DNA of 64,000 nucleotides from Streptomyces sp. RB17. GTDB lineage: Bacteria > Actinomycetota > Actinomycetes > Streptomycetales > Streptomycetaceae. Location of the stretch: positions 248,001 through 312,000 of the forward strand of contig NZ_WEGL01000011.1 of NCBI RefSeq assembly GCF_009604455.1, given 5' to 3'. Both the position numbers and the translations under genes were made by a program. The notes below the pieces were generated by a model. That model did no database searches, was not told the origin of the DNA, and saw only the letters and a list, made by a program, of their open reading frames with translations. Within the stretch, counting starts at the first letter, position 1; the number at the start of each line of letters is the position of its first letter. Shown piece after piece: positions 8,298 to 16,161 of this stretch.

Positions 8298-9017
8298 TCA
8301 CACCAGGGTCCCACCCCCGTCCACGACGACCACCGAACCGCTGCTGTAACCCCCACGCATCAGATACAGATACGCCTCCGCCACATCCGCCGGCTCGCCG
8401 ACCCGCCCCACCGGCAGCGACTCGGCGGACGACCGGAACAGCCCCTCCCGCGCGTCCTCCGGCACCTCCCGCCACAGCTCGGTGCGCACCAGCCCGGGCG
8501 AGACCGCATTGACCCGCAGCGGCGCCAGCTCCACGGCCAGCGCCCGGGTCAGCGACTCCATCGCCCCGCACAGCGCCGACGCCGCGCTCGACCCCGGCAG
8601 CGGCCGCCGCCCCGCCGTACCCGTGGTCAGTACGACCGACCCGCCCGGGCGGATCGACGCGGCGCCGTACTTCACCGCCGTGTACGCACCCCACAGCCGC
8701 GTGTCCAGGAACCGCCGCGCCCGTCCGACACTCGCCTCGGCCAGCGTCTCCAGCAGCAGCGACTCACCCGCCGTGTAGACCAGGTGGTCGAAGGCGCCGA
8801 TTCGCGCGAAGAAGCCCCGTACCGCGTCCTCGTCCGTCGCGTCCAGCACATGTCCCTCGGCGCCGTCGCCCAGCAGCTTCAGTGCCGCGTCGACGCTCTC
8901 CTGCCGGCGTGAGGCGACGACCAGCTGTGCGCCCTCCCGCGCCGCTCCCTCGGCGACCGCGAGTCCGATGCCCGACGTACCCCCGACGACGACGATCCGC
9001 TGTCCTTGCAGGCCCAT
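8298..9017 (-). CDS. SDR family protein lacking the YxxxK catalytic motif
   Basis: A 239-aa Rossmann-fold protein of the short-chain dehydrogenase/reductase family. The cofactor motif GGTSGIG is at residues 12-18, and VNAVSPGLVRTE and VVVDGGG near the C-terminus are normal. Where Tyr-x-x-x-Lys is expected, before LTRALAVELAP, the protein reads ASALC, so both catalytic residues are missing. It may be a binding protein, an atypical enzyme or an inactive relic. It is divergent from a LysR remnant at 9152-9379, probably its former regulator. Confidence 0.85.
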   Translation of the reverse strand: MGLQGQRIVVVGGTSGIGLAVAEGAAREGAQLVVASRRQESVDAALKLLGDGAEGHVLDATDEDAVRGFFARIGAFDHLVYTAGESLLLETLAEASVGRARRFLDTRLWGAYTAVKYGAASIRPGGSVVLTTGTAGRRPLPGSSAASALCGAMESLTRALAVELAPLRVNAVSPGLVRTELWREVPEDAREGLFRSSAESLPVGRVGEPADVAEAYLYLMRGGYSSGSVVVVDGGGTLV

Positions 9018-9151
9018 GGTGTGTCCCTTTCGTCGTTGCCTGACAGGACCCAGCCTGCGACCGCCTCCGGCCCGGCGTCCAAGACCTCTTTCGACCGTGG
9101 CGATACCCTGAAGGCATCGCCGGTGAAAGGGGCGGCCATTCCCTTCCCGGG

Positions 9152-9379
9152 CCCGGTGACCTCCCGGTGCGGACGGTCGAGGAGGAGTTCGAGTGCGTGG
9201 CCGCCGGCACCGGCATCACGCTCGTGCCGCACTCGGTCGCCGAGCAGTACTCCCGCCCGGACATCAGCTGTGTGCCGGTCACCGACGCCGAACCGGACCA
9301 GGTCCTGCCGGCCGGGGCGGCGGGCCGCCGCTCACCCCTGATCACGGCGTTCGTCGAAGCGGCGCAGTCCCCCGGCTGA
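9152..9379 (+). pseudogene. C-terminal remnant of a LysR family regulator
   Basis: About 70 codons matching the end of a LysR effector-binding domain (RTVEEEFECVAAGTGITLVP, then SRPDISCVPVTD and RRSPLITAFVEAA). No helix-turn-helix or N-terminal sequence precedes it; 134 bp upstream starts the divergent SDR gene. The layout suggests an LysR/SDR pair in which the front of the regulator was deleted. Confidence 0.75.
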
Positions 9380-9449
9380 GGCGGGGCTCGGCGGCGCAGG
9401 GGGCGCTCCCCGCCGGCCGGGCCCCGCCGCCGTGCCGCGGGGAGGCACC

Positions 9450-10298
9450 TCAGCCCCGGGCGGCCGCCTCCCGCAGGGCGATGCGGTCCTCGCCCGCGTA
9501 CACGTTCATCGAGCTGCCCCGCAGGAAGCCCACCAGCGTCAGACCCGTCTCCGCGGCCAGGTCCACCGCCAGCGAGGACGGTGCCGACACGGCCGCCAGC
9601 ACCGGGATGCCCGCCATCACCGCCTTCTGCGCCAGCTCGAACGAGGCCCGTCCGGAGACCAGGAGCACCGCCCGCGACAGCGGCAGGCCGCCGTTCTGCA
9701 GCGCCCGCCCGACCAGTTTGTCCACCGCGTTGTGCCGGCCCACGTCCTCCCGTATGTCCAGCAGCTCGCCGTCCTCGGTGAACAGGGCCGCCGCGTGCAG
9801 GCCCCCGGTCCGGTCGAACACCCGCTGGGCCGCCCGCAGCCGGTCGGGGAGGCTCGCCAGCAGCTCCGGGGTGAGCCGGACCGGGGGAGTGTCGGCGATA
9901 GGGAAGCGCGCGGTGGTGCGTACGGCGTCCAGGCTGGCCTTGCCGCACAGGCCGCAGGAGGAGGACGTGTAGACGTTCCGCTCCAGGGTGAAGTCCGGCA
10001 GGGCGAGGCCGGGCGCGGTCTTCACGTCGACCACGTTGTACGTGTTCGAACCGTCCGCCGTCGCCCCCGCGCAGTAGACGATGTTCTCCAGCTCGTCCGC
10101 GGTCGCCAGCACGCCCTCGCTCACCAGGAACCCCGCCGCCAGCGCGAAGTCGTCGCCCGGCGTGCGCATGGTGATCGCGAGCGGCTTCCCGTTCAGTCTG
10201 ATCTCCAGGGGCTCCTCGGCGACGAGTGTGTCCGGCCGGGTGGAGAGCGCCCCGTCCCGGATGCGGAGGACCTTGCGTCGTTCCGTGACTCGTCCCAT
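9450..10298 (-). CDS. fdhD: formate dehydrogenase accessory sulfurtransferase FdhD
   Basis: A 282-aa FdhD. In the characterised family it passes sulfur from a cysteine desulfurase to the bis-MGD cofactor and is needed for formate dehydrogenase activity. The CxxC motif is in TSSSCGLCGK (C115, C118). VGRHNAVDKLVG and LLVSGRASFELAQKA are characteristic of the family. It is the last gene of the formate dehydrogenase operon, 7 bp after the iron-sulfur subunit stop. Confidence 0.95.
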   Translation of the reverse strand: MGRVTERRKVLRIRDGALSTRPDTLVAEEPLEIRLNGKPLAITMRTPGDDFALAAGFLVSEGVLATADELENIVYCAGATADGSNTYNVVDVKTAPGLALPDFTLERNVYTSSSCGLCGKASLDAVRTTARFPIADTPPVRLTPELLASLPDRLRAAQRVFDRTGGLHAAALFTEDGELLDIREDVGRHNAVDKLVGRALQNGGLPLSRAVLLVSGRASFELAQKAVMAGIPVLAAVSAPSSLAVDLAAETGLTLVGFLRGSSMNVYAGEDRIALREAAARG

Positions 10299-10305
10299 GT
10301 CCTGA

Positions 10306-11166
10306 TCAGCCCCGGTTCTGTACGTGCTGGTAGCCGAAACGGCCCTTGATGCAGAGATTGCCGTGGGTCACCGGGTTGTCGTGCGGCGAGGTGACCTTCA
10401 CGATCTCATTGTCCTGCACATGGAGCGTGAGGGTGCAGCCCACTCCGCAGTACGCGCACACCGTGGACGTCCGCGTCTGCCGGGACTCGTCCCAGGTGCC
10501 CGCCGCGCGCATGTCGAACTCCGTCTTCGGCGCGAGCGCCCCGGTCGGGCACACCTCGACGCAGTTCCCGCAGTACACGCATGCCGAGTCGGGGAGCGGA
10601 GCGTCGTGCTCGACGGCGATCCGCGCGTCGAAACCGCGGCCGGCGACCGAGATCGCGAAGGTGTTCTGCCACTGGTCGCCGCAGGCGTCGACGCACTTGT
10701 AGCACAGGATGCACTTGCCGTAGTCCCGCACGTACAGGTCGTTGTCGATCCTCGGTTCCTCGTTCAGCCGGGCCGCGTCGGGGCCGAAACGGTCCGGCTT
10801 CGCCTCGTACTCCTTGATCCACTCGGCCGCCCTCGGCGTGGTCGACAAGTCGACCGAGGAGGCGAGCAGCTCCAGGACGATCTTCCGGCTGTGCCGGGCG
10901 CGCTCGGTGTCGGTCCGCACCTCCATCCCCGGCTCGGCCTTGCGTGAGCAGGCCGGCACCAGCGTCCGCGAGCCCTCCACCTCCACCACGCACACCCGGC
11001 AGGCGTTCTTCGGGCGCAGCGTGTCGCCCTGGCACAGGGTCGGGACGTCCTTTCCGACGGCCCGGCAGGCGTCCAGGACGGTCGAGCCCTCCGGCACCCG
11101 CGCGGGCTCGCCGTCGATGGTGCACTCCAGCAGCCGGCGCGGGATCCCCAGTGGTGTGACGGTCAT
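10306..11166 (-). CDS. formate dehydrogenase iron-sulfur subunit carrying the 2Fe-2S, two 4Fe-4S and the Mo-enzyme N-terminal 4Fe-4S domain
   Basis: A 286-aa electron-transfer subunit. It has a 2Fe-2S site (C45, C56, C59, C73), a NuoG-like segment, ferredoxin clusters at C152/155/158/162 and C196/199/202/206, and finally a molybdopterin-oxidoreductase 4Fe-4S domain (CAYCGVGC...LCIKGRFGYQHV; C237, C240, C244, C272). In single-chain FdsA/FdhF enzymes this last domain leads directly into the catalytic body; here the chain stops at NRG and the body is the separate gene 12985-14904. Its ATG overlaps the stop of the NuoE-F gene by 4 bp (ATGA), so translation is coupled. Confidence 0.92.
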   Translation of the reverse strand: MTVTPLGIPRRLLECTIDGEPARVPEGSTVLDACRAVGKDVPTLCQGDTLRPKNACRVCVVEVEGSRTLVPACSRKAEPGMEVRTDTERARHSRKIVLELLASSVDLSTTPRAAEWIKEYEAKPDRFGPDAARLNEEPRIDNDLYVRDYGKCILCYKCVDACGDQWQNTFAISVAGRGFDARIAVEHDAPLPDSACVYCGNCVEVCPTGALAPKTEFDMRAAGTWDESRQTRTSTVCAYCGVGCTLTLHVQDNEIVKVTSPHDNPVTHGNLCIKGRFGYQHVQNRG

Positions 11167-12980
11167 GCGTACGCCCCCAGACGGTCGATGGCGGATTCCA
11201 CGGCGTTCCAGGCGGTCTGCCCCAGACCGCAGATCGAGGCGTCCCGCATCGCCCGGCCCACCTCCCGCAGCAGGGCGATGTCGTCGGCGGCCGCGGCCCC
11301 GGTGCGCTCGGCGATCCGGCGCAGCGCCTCCTCCTGCCGCACGGTCCCGACCCGGCACGGCACGCACTGCCCGCAGGACTCCTCCCGGAAGAACTCGGCG
11401 ATCCTGAGCAGCAGCCGGGGCAGCGGCACGCTGTCGTCGAACGCCATCACCACACCCGAGCCGAGCGTGGTGCCCGCTTCCCGGGTGCCCTCGAAGGTCA
11501 GCGGGATGCCCAGTTCGTCGGGCCGTACGAAGGAGCCCGCCGCGCCGCCGAGCAGCACCGCGCGCAAGCCCTCCCGGACACCGGCCAGTTGGAGCAGCTC
11601 GCCGAGCGTGGCGCCGAAGGGGAGTTCGTAGACGCCGGGCCGCGCCACGCTCCCGGACACGCAGTACAGCTTCGGCCCGGTCGACCTCTCGGTGCCGATC
11701 GCCGCGTACGCCGGGGCGCCCATGGTCAGGACCGGCAGGACGTTGACCAGTGTCTCCACGTTGTTCTCGACCGTCGGCCTGCCGAACAGCCCCTTCTCCA
11801 CCGGGAACGGCGGCTTGGAGCGCGGCTCGCCCCGGTAGCCCTCGATGGAGTTGAACAGGGCCGTCTCCTCACCGCAGATGTACGCTCCCGCGCCCCGCCG
11901 GATCTCGATGTCGAAGGCGTAGCCCTGACCGAGGACGTCGTCCCCGAGGAAGCCACGCGCGCGTGCCTGCCCGATCGCGTGCTCCAGCCGGCGCAGGGCG
12001 CGCGGGTACTCGCCGCGCAGATACAGGTAGCCCTTGTGGGCGCCGGTCGCGTACGCCGCGACGGTCATCGCCTCGATCAGCGCGTACGGATCGCCCTCCA
12101 TGATCACGCGGTCCTTGAAGGTGCCCGGCTCGGATTCGTCGGCGTTGCAGACGAGGTAGTGCGGGTGGTCGGGCTGGGACGCCGTGGCCTGCCACTTGCG
12201 TCCGGTGGGGAAGGCGGCGCCGCCGCGGCCCAGCAGGCCGGAGTCGGTGACCTCGCGGATGACTCCGGCGGGCCCGAGCGCGAAGGCCCGGCGCAACGCG
12301 GTGTAGCCGCCGTGCGCCCGGTACTCGTCCAGGGAGGCGGGGTCGACCACTCCGACCCGCCGCAGCAGGACGAGGTCTTCCCGGCCGGCCTGGGGCACGG
12401 CCATGACCGCCGGTGGCTCCTCCGGTGCCGCGTCGGGCGCTTCGGCCGCGCGTACGGCGCCGTCCACGGTCGCCGGCGCCGCCACCGCCGTACGCACCGG
12501 ATCGCCCGGCCTGACGGCCAGGGCGGCCGGAGCGCGTTCGCACAGGCCCAGGCAGGGGCTGCGCTGGACGCTCACCCCGCTGCCGAGACGTACCTCCAGG
12601 CCGGTGCACAGCGCGTCGGCCCCGGCGGCCGCGCAGGCCAGGTCGGTGCACACATGCAGCACGGTCGCCGGGCGGGGCCGCACGGAGAACATGGCGTAGA
12701 AGGTGGCGACCCCGTACGCCTCGGCCGGTGGCACGGTCAGCCGGCGGCACAGATAGCCGAGGCCGCCCTCGCTGATCCAGCCGATCCGGTCGTTCAGGGC
12801 GTGCAGCCCCGGCAGCAGCAGATCGCGCCGGTCCCGGGCCGCCCGGCCGCCGCGCGCCCACCTGAGGTCGGCGTCGCTGCGGTCGGCGCCCTCCCAGGCG
12901 GACTCCGGCGGGCCCAACAGGGCGTCCACGGCGGCCCGTTCCTCGTCCGTCGGCTTGCTGTCGCCGAAGTGCAGGTCCAC
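11163..12980 (-). CDS. NAD-linked formate dehydrogenase diaphorase subunit (NuoE-NuoF fusion)
   Basis: A 605-aa fusion. The first ~150 residues are NuoE/24-kDa-like, with a 2Fe-2S site at C111, C116, C143, C147. The rest is NuoF/51-kDa-like: FMN/NAD loop GRGGAAFPTGRKW at ~251-263, GAGAYICGEETALFNSIEG, and a 4Fe-4S motif ESCGQCVPC. This is the layout of FdsB-type subunits of soluble NAD-dependent formate dehydrogenases, passing electrons from the Mo subunit to NAD+. GTG 12980 starts 4 nt after the upstream stop, whose AGGTGA supplies the ribosome site. Confidence 0.93.
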   Translation of the reverse strand: MDLHFGDSKPTDEERAAVDALLGPPESAWEGADRSDADLRWARGGRAARDRRDLLLPGLHALNDRIGWISEGGLGYLCRRLTVPPAEAYGVATFYAMFSVRPRPATVLHVCTDLACAAAGADALCTGLEVRLGSGVSVQRSPCLGLCERAPAALAVRPGDPVRTAVAAPATVDGAVRAAEAPDAAPEEPPAVMAVPQAGREDLVLLRRVGVVDPASLDEYRAHGGYTALRRAFALGPAGVIREVTDSGLLGRGGAAFPTGRKWQATASQPDHPHYLVCNADESEPGTFKDRVIMEGDPYALIEAMTVAAYATGAHKGYLYLRGEYPRALRRLEHAIGQARARGFLGDDVLGQGYAFDIEIRRGAGAYICGEETALFNSIEGYRGEPRSKPPFPVEKGLFGRPTVENNVETLVNVLPVLTMGAPAYAAIGTERSTGPKLYCVSGSVARPGVYELPFGATLGELLQLAGVREGLRAVLLGGAAGSFVRPDELGIPLTFEGTREAGTTLGSGVVMAFDDSVPLPRLLLRIAEFFREESCGQCVPCRVGTVRQEEALRRIAERTGAAAADDIALLREVGRAMRDASICGLGQTAWNAVESAIDRLGAYA

Positions 12981-12984
12981 CAGG

Positions 12985-14904
12985 TCACCTCACGATGGTC
13001 GCGACGGGCAGCTTCTCGATCCGGATCGCCGACGCCTTGAACTCCGCCGTCCCCGCGATCGGGCAGTTCGCCTCGATCGTCAGCTGGTTGGTGTCCACCT
13101 CGTCGGGAAAGTGCATGGTCATGAAGGCCAGTCCGGGCCGCAGCGCGGTGTCGATCCACACCGGAGCAACCACCGACCCGCGCCGCGAGGTGACCCGCAC
13201 CTCCTCGCCGACCACGACCCCGTACCGCTCGGCGTCCTCCGGACACAGTTCGACGTACTCGCCGCGGCGCAGCGGGGAGGCGAAGCCGCCGCTCTGCACA
13301 CCGGTGTTGTACGAGTCCAGGCGCCGTCCGGTGGTCAGCCGGATCGGGTACTCCTCGTCGGTGAGGTCCACCGGCGGGTCGTGCTGGACCAGCCCGAACG
13401 GCGCTGGCATTCCTCGTCGTTCGGGGTCGCGCTCCCACAACCTGCCGTGCAGATACGTCGGTTCGAGCCGGTCCGCGCTGGGGCAGGGCCACTGGATGCC
13501 CCGGTGCTCCTCCAGCCGCTCGTACGTCATCCCGTAGTGGGCCGGGGACACCGACCGCAGCTCGTTCCAGACCGCCTCGGCGTCGGCGTACTTCCAGTCG
13601 TGGCCCAGCCGGGCCGCGAGCGCGCAGATGATGTCGATGTCCTCGCGGGCCTGCCCGGGCGGGGTGACGGCGCGCCGTACGCGCTGCACCCGGCGCTCGC
13701 TGTTGGTGGTCGTGCCCTCCGTCTCCGCCCACCCGGCGGTCGCGGGCAGCACGACATGCGCCAACTCGGCCGTCCTGGTCAGGAAGATGTCCTGCACGAC
13801 GAGGAAGTCCAGCGCGCCGAGCCGCCGGACGGCCTGCTCGCTGTCGGCCTCCGACTGCGCCGGGTTCTCCCCGATGCAGTACACCGCCCGCAGGCCGCCG
13901 TCCTCCATCGCCTCGAACATCTCCGTCAGGTTCATCCCGTAGTGCGGCTGGATGACGGTGTCCCAGGCGGACTCGAACTTCAGGCGGACGTCCGCGTCGA
14001 GGATGTCCTGGAAGCCGGGCAGCCGGTTGGGGATCGCGCCCATGTCGCCGCCCCCCTGCACGTTGTTCTGCCCGCGCAGCGGCTGCAGCCCGGAGCCGTA
14101 GCGCCCGACGTGGCCGGTGAGCAGCGCCAGGTTGATCAGCGCGCGCACGTTGTCGGTGCCGTTGTGGTGCTCGGTGATGCCGAGCGTCCAGCACAGCTGG
14201 GCACGCTCGGCACGAGCGTAGGCGTGCGCCAACTCCCATATGGCGCCCGCCGGTACGCCGGTCACCTTCTCGGCGAGCGACAGCGTCCACGGCTCGACCA
14301 GTGCGCGGTACTCCTCGTAGCCGGTGGTCGCCCGCTCGACGAACGCCTCGTTGACAAGACCGGCGTGGATGATCTCGCGGCCGATCGCGTGCGCCATCGG
14401 GATGTCGGTGCCGACGTTCAGCCCGAGCCAGCTCTCCGCCCACTCGGCGGTGGAGGTGCGCCGCGGGTCGACCGCATACATCCGGGCGCCGTTCCTGATC
14501 CCCTTCAGCACGTGCTGGAAGAAGATCGGGTGCGCGAAACGGGCGTTGGACCCCCACATCACGATGACGTCGGTGTGCTCGATCTCCTCGTACGACGACG
14601 TGCCGCCGCCGGAGCCGAACGCCGCCGACAGGCCCGCCACGCTCGGCGCGTGACAGGTCCGGTTGCAGGAGTCGACGTTGTGGGTGCCCATGACGACCCG
14701 GGCGAACTTCTGCGCCACGTAGTTCATCTCGTTGGTGGCGCGGGAGCAGGAGAACATCCCGAACGCACCCTTGTTCCGGGCGAGTCCCCGGGCCGCCCGG
14801 CCCAGCGCCTCCTCCCAGCTCGCCTGCCTCAGCGGTTCGTCGCGGCTGTCCCGGACCAGCGGGTGGGTCAGCCGGGTGTAGGTCTTGGGCTGCCGTTTCC
14901 TCAT
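12985..14904 (-). CDS. molybdopterin-dependent formate dehydrogenase catalytic subunit, Cys type, lacking the N-terminal Fe-S domain
   Basis: A 639-aa Mo-bis-MGD oxidoreductase oxidising formate to CO2. HNVDSCNRTCHAPS places Cys84, followed by His85, at the selenocysteine/cysteine metal-ligand position. Other marks are LWGSNARFAHP-like sequence, LRGQNNVQGGGDMG, GENPAQSEAD and the C-terminal cofactor-binding domain (LTTGRRLDSYNTG). It begins MRKRQPKTYTRLTHPLVR, where homologues come directly out of the 4Fe-4S domain; that domain is on the 10306-11166 protein. First metabolic gene after panE in the operon, with its start in a 23-bp duplicated junction. Confidence 0.93.
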   Translation of the reverse strand: MRKRQPKTYTRLTHPLVRDSRDEPLRQASWEEALGRAARGLARNKGAFGMFSCSRATNEMNYVAQKFARVVMGTHNVDSCNRTCHAPSVAGLSAAFGSGGGTSSYEEIEHTDVIVMWGSNARFAHPIFFQHVLKGIRNGARMYAVDPRRTSTAEWAESWLGLNVGTDIPMAHAIGREIIHAGLVNEAFVERATTGYEEYRALVEPWTLSLAEKVTGVPAGAIWELAHAYARAERAQLCWTLGITEHHNGTDNVRALINLALLTGHVGRYGSGLQPLRGQNNVQGGGDMGAIPNRLPGFQDILDADVRLKFESAWDTVIQPHYGMNLTEMFEAMEDGGLRAVYCIGENPAQSEADSEQAVRRLGALDFLVVQDIFLTRTAELAHVVLPATAGWAETEGTTTNSERRVQRVRRAVTPPGQAREDIDIICALAARLGHDWKYADAEAVWNELRSVSPAHYGMTYERLEEHRGIQWPCPSADRLEPTYLHGRLWERDPERRGMPAPFGLVQHDPPVDLTDEEYPIRLTTGRRLDSYNTGVQSGGFASPLRRGEYVELCPEDAERYGVVVGEEVRVTSRRGSVVAPVWIDTALRPGLAFMTMHFPDEVDTNQLTIEANCPIAGTAEFKASAIRIEKLPVATIVR

Positions 14905-14945
14905 GCGGCGCTCCTCAGCACGTTCCTCATGCGGCGCTCCTCAGC
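14897..14945. repeat. 23-bp direct repeat at the panE-like/fdh gene junction
   Basis: The same 23 bp occur at 14897-14919 and 14923-14945 (26-bp period). Each copy contains, on the minus strand, GAGGAGCGCCGCATGAGG, that is a ribosome site plus ATG/TGA overlap. The original panE-fdh junction was probably a 4-bp stop-start overlap; the duplication separates the panE stop (14927-14929) from the fdh ATG (14902-14904). The upstream copy leaves a spurious 9-codon ORF. Confidence 0.9.
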
Positions 14946-15898
14946 GCGAGCAGGTCCGAGATGGCGTGCACGGTGCGCAGCGTGGGCACCTCGACGCCGG
15001 TGATGTCCGCGAGTTCGACGACGGCCGCGAGCAGCACGTCCAGTTCCAGCGGCTTGCCGCGCTCCAGGTCCTGGAGGGTGGAGGTGCGGTGGTCGCCGAC
15101 GCGTTCGGCGCCCGCGAGCCGGCGTTCGACGGAGACGCCGACCGTGCAGCCGAGGGCCTCGGCGACCGAGAGCGTCTCGCGCATCATCGTCTCGATGACC
15201 CGGCGGGTGCCGCCGTGCAGACACATCTGCCGCATGGTGGCGCGGGCCAGCGCGCTGATCGGGTTGAAGGAGATGTTCCCGAGCAGCTTGACCCAGATGT
15301 CCCCGCGCAGGTCCTGCTCCACCGGGCACTTCAGACCACCGGTTCGCATGGCCTCGCTGAAGTCCAGGCAGCGTGTGGAGAGGCTGCGGTCGGGCTCGCC
15401 GACGGAGAACCGGGTGCCCTCCAAGTGCCGTACGACGCCGGGGGACTGGAGTTCGGTGGCGGCGTAGACGACACAGCCGATGGCCCGCTCGGGGGCGAGG
15501 ACGCGGCTGACGGCGCCGTCCGGGTCGACGCTCTCGAGGCGGTGGCCGTCGTAGGGGCCGCCGTGCCGGTGGAAGTACCACCAGGGGATGCCGTTCTGCG
15601 CGGCCACCACCGCGGTGCGCTCGTGCAGCAGCGGCGCGATCAGCGGCCCGCACGCCGCGTACGCGTTGGCCTTCAGGCCGAGGAAGACGTAGTCCGCCGG
15701 GCCGACCTCGCCGGGATCGTCGGTGGCGTGGGGGTGCGCGGTGAAGTCACCACGCGGGCTGAGCACACGCACTCCGTGCCGCCTCATGGCCGCCAGATGC
15801 GGTCCACGGGCGATGAGATGCACATCGGCGCCGGCACGGTGGAGCGCGGCACCGACGTAGGCGCCGATGGCGCCGGCGCCGAGAACTGCCACTTTCAC
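14927..15898 (-). CDS. 2-dehydropantoate 2-reductase family (PanE/ApbA-like) oxidoreductase
   Basis: A 323-aa NADPH-dependent ketoacid reductase-like protein. The Rossmann motif VKVAVLGAGAIGAYVG opens the protein. KANAYAACGPLIAPLL, the Lys-containing WVKLLGNISFNPISALARATM and a PanE C-terminal helical domain follow. GTG 15898 was chosen because the family starts here and GGAG lies 8 nt upstream. It heads the formate dehydrogenase operon, so it may reduce a 2-keto acid of the same pathway rather than serve pantothenate synthesis; this is inferred. Confidence 0.85.
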   Translation of the reverse strand: MKVAVLGAGAIGAYVGAALHRAGADVHLIARGPHLAAMRRHGVRVLSPRGDFTAHPHATDDPGEVGPADYVFLGLKANAYAACGPLIAPLLHERTAVVAAQNGIPWWYFHRHGGPYDGHRLESVDPDGAVSRVLAPERAIGCVVYAATELQSPGVVRHLEGTRFSVGEPDRSLSTRCLDFSEAMRTGGLKCPVEQDLRGDIWVKLLGNISFNPISALARATMRQMCLHGGTRRVIETMMRETLSVAEALGCTVGVSVERRLAGAERVGDHRTSTLQDLERGKPLELDVLLAAVVELADITGVEVPTLRTVHAISDLLALRSAA

Positions 15899-16002
15899 GG
15901 GAGCACTCCGTTCGGTTTGAGGGATACCGCGGAGGTGTCGGGGAGAGGGGGCCGACGCGAGCCGCTCGTCGGCTGAAACGTCGTCTGGTTGTCGTCTCCG
16001 TG

Positions 16003-16026
16003 CTGTCGACGAAATATTGTCTACAG
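16003..16026. promoter_or_regulatory. operator-like dyad, CTGT-type half-sites with 8-bp spacer
   Basis: CTGTCGAC (16003-16010), 8 bp, GTCTACAG (16019-16026): the half-sites match as an inverted repeat at 7 of 8 positions. It lies between the panE-fdh operon (start 15898) and the divergent OFA transporter (start 16162). The same 8-8-8 layout recurs at 31732-31772. Just to the right, GACCGTTGAACGC is repeated in tandem (16060-16085). Confidence 0.6.
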
Positions 16027-16161
16027 TATGGAATGGGCCTCGGCAAGGGTTCGCGCGGCGACCGTTGAACGCGACCGTTGAACGCATCCCGGATACCGTT
16101 CACCGCATACGGTCGACCGCTGTCTTCTCAACTCCCGCTCCCCGCCCTAACGTCCGCGAGC

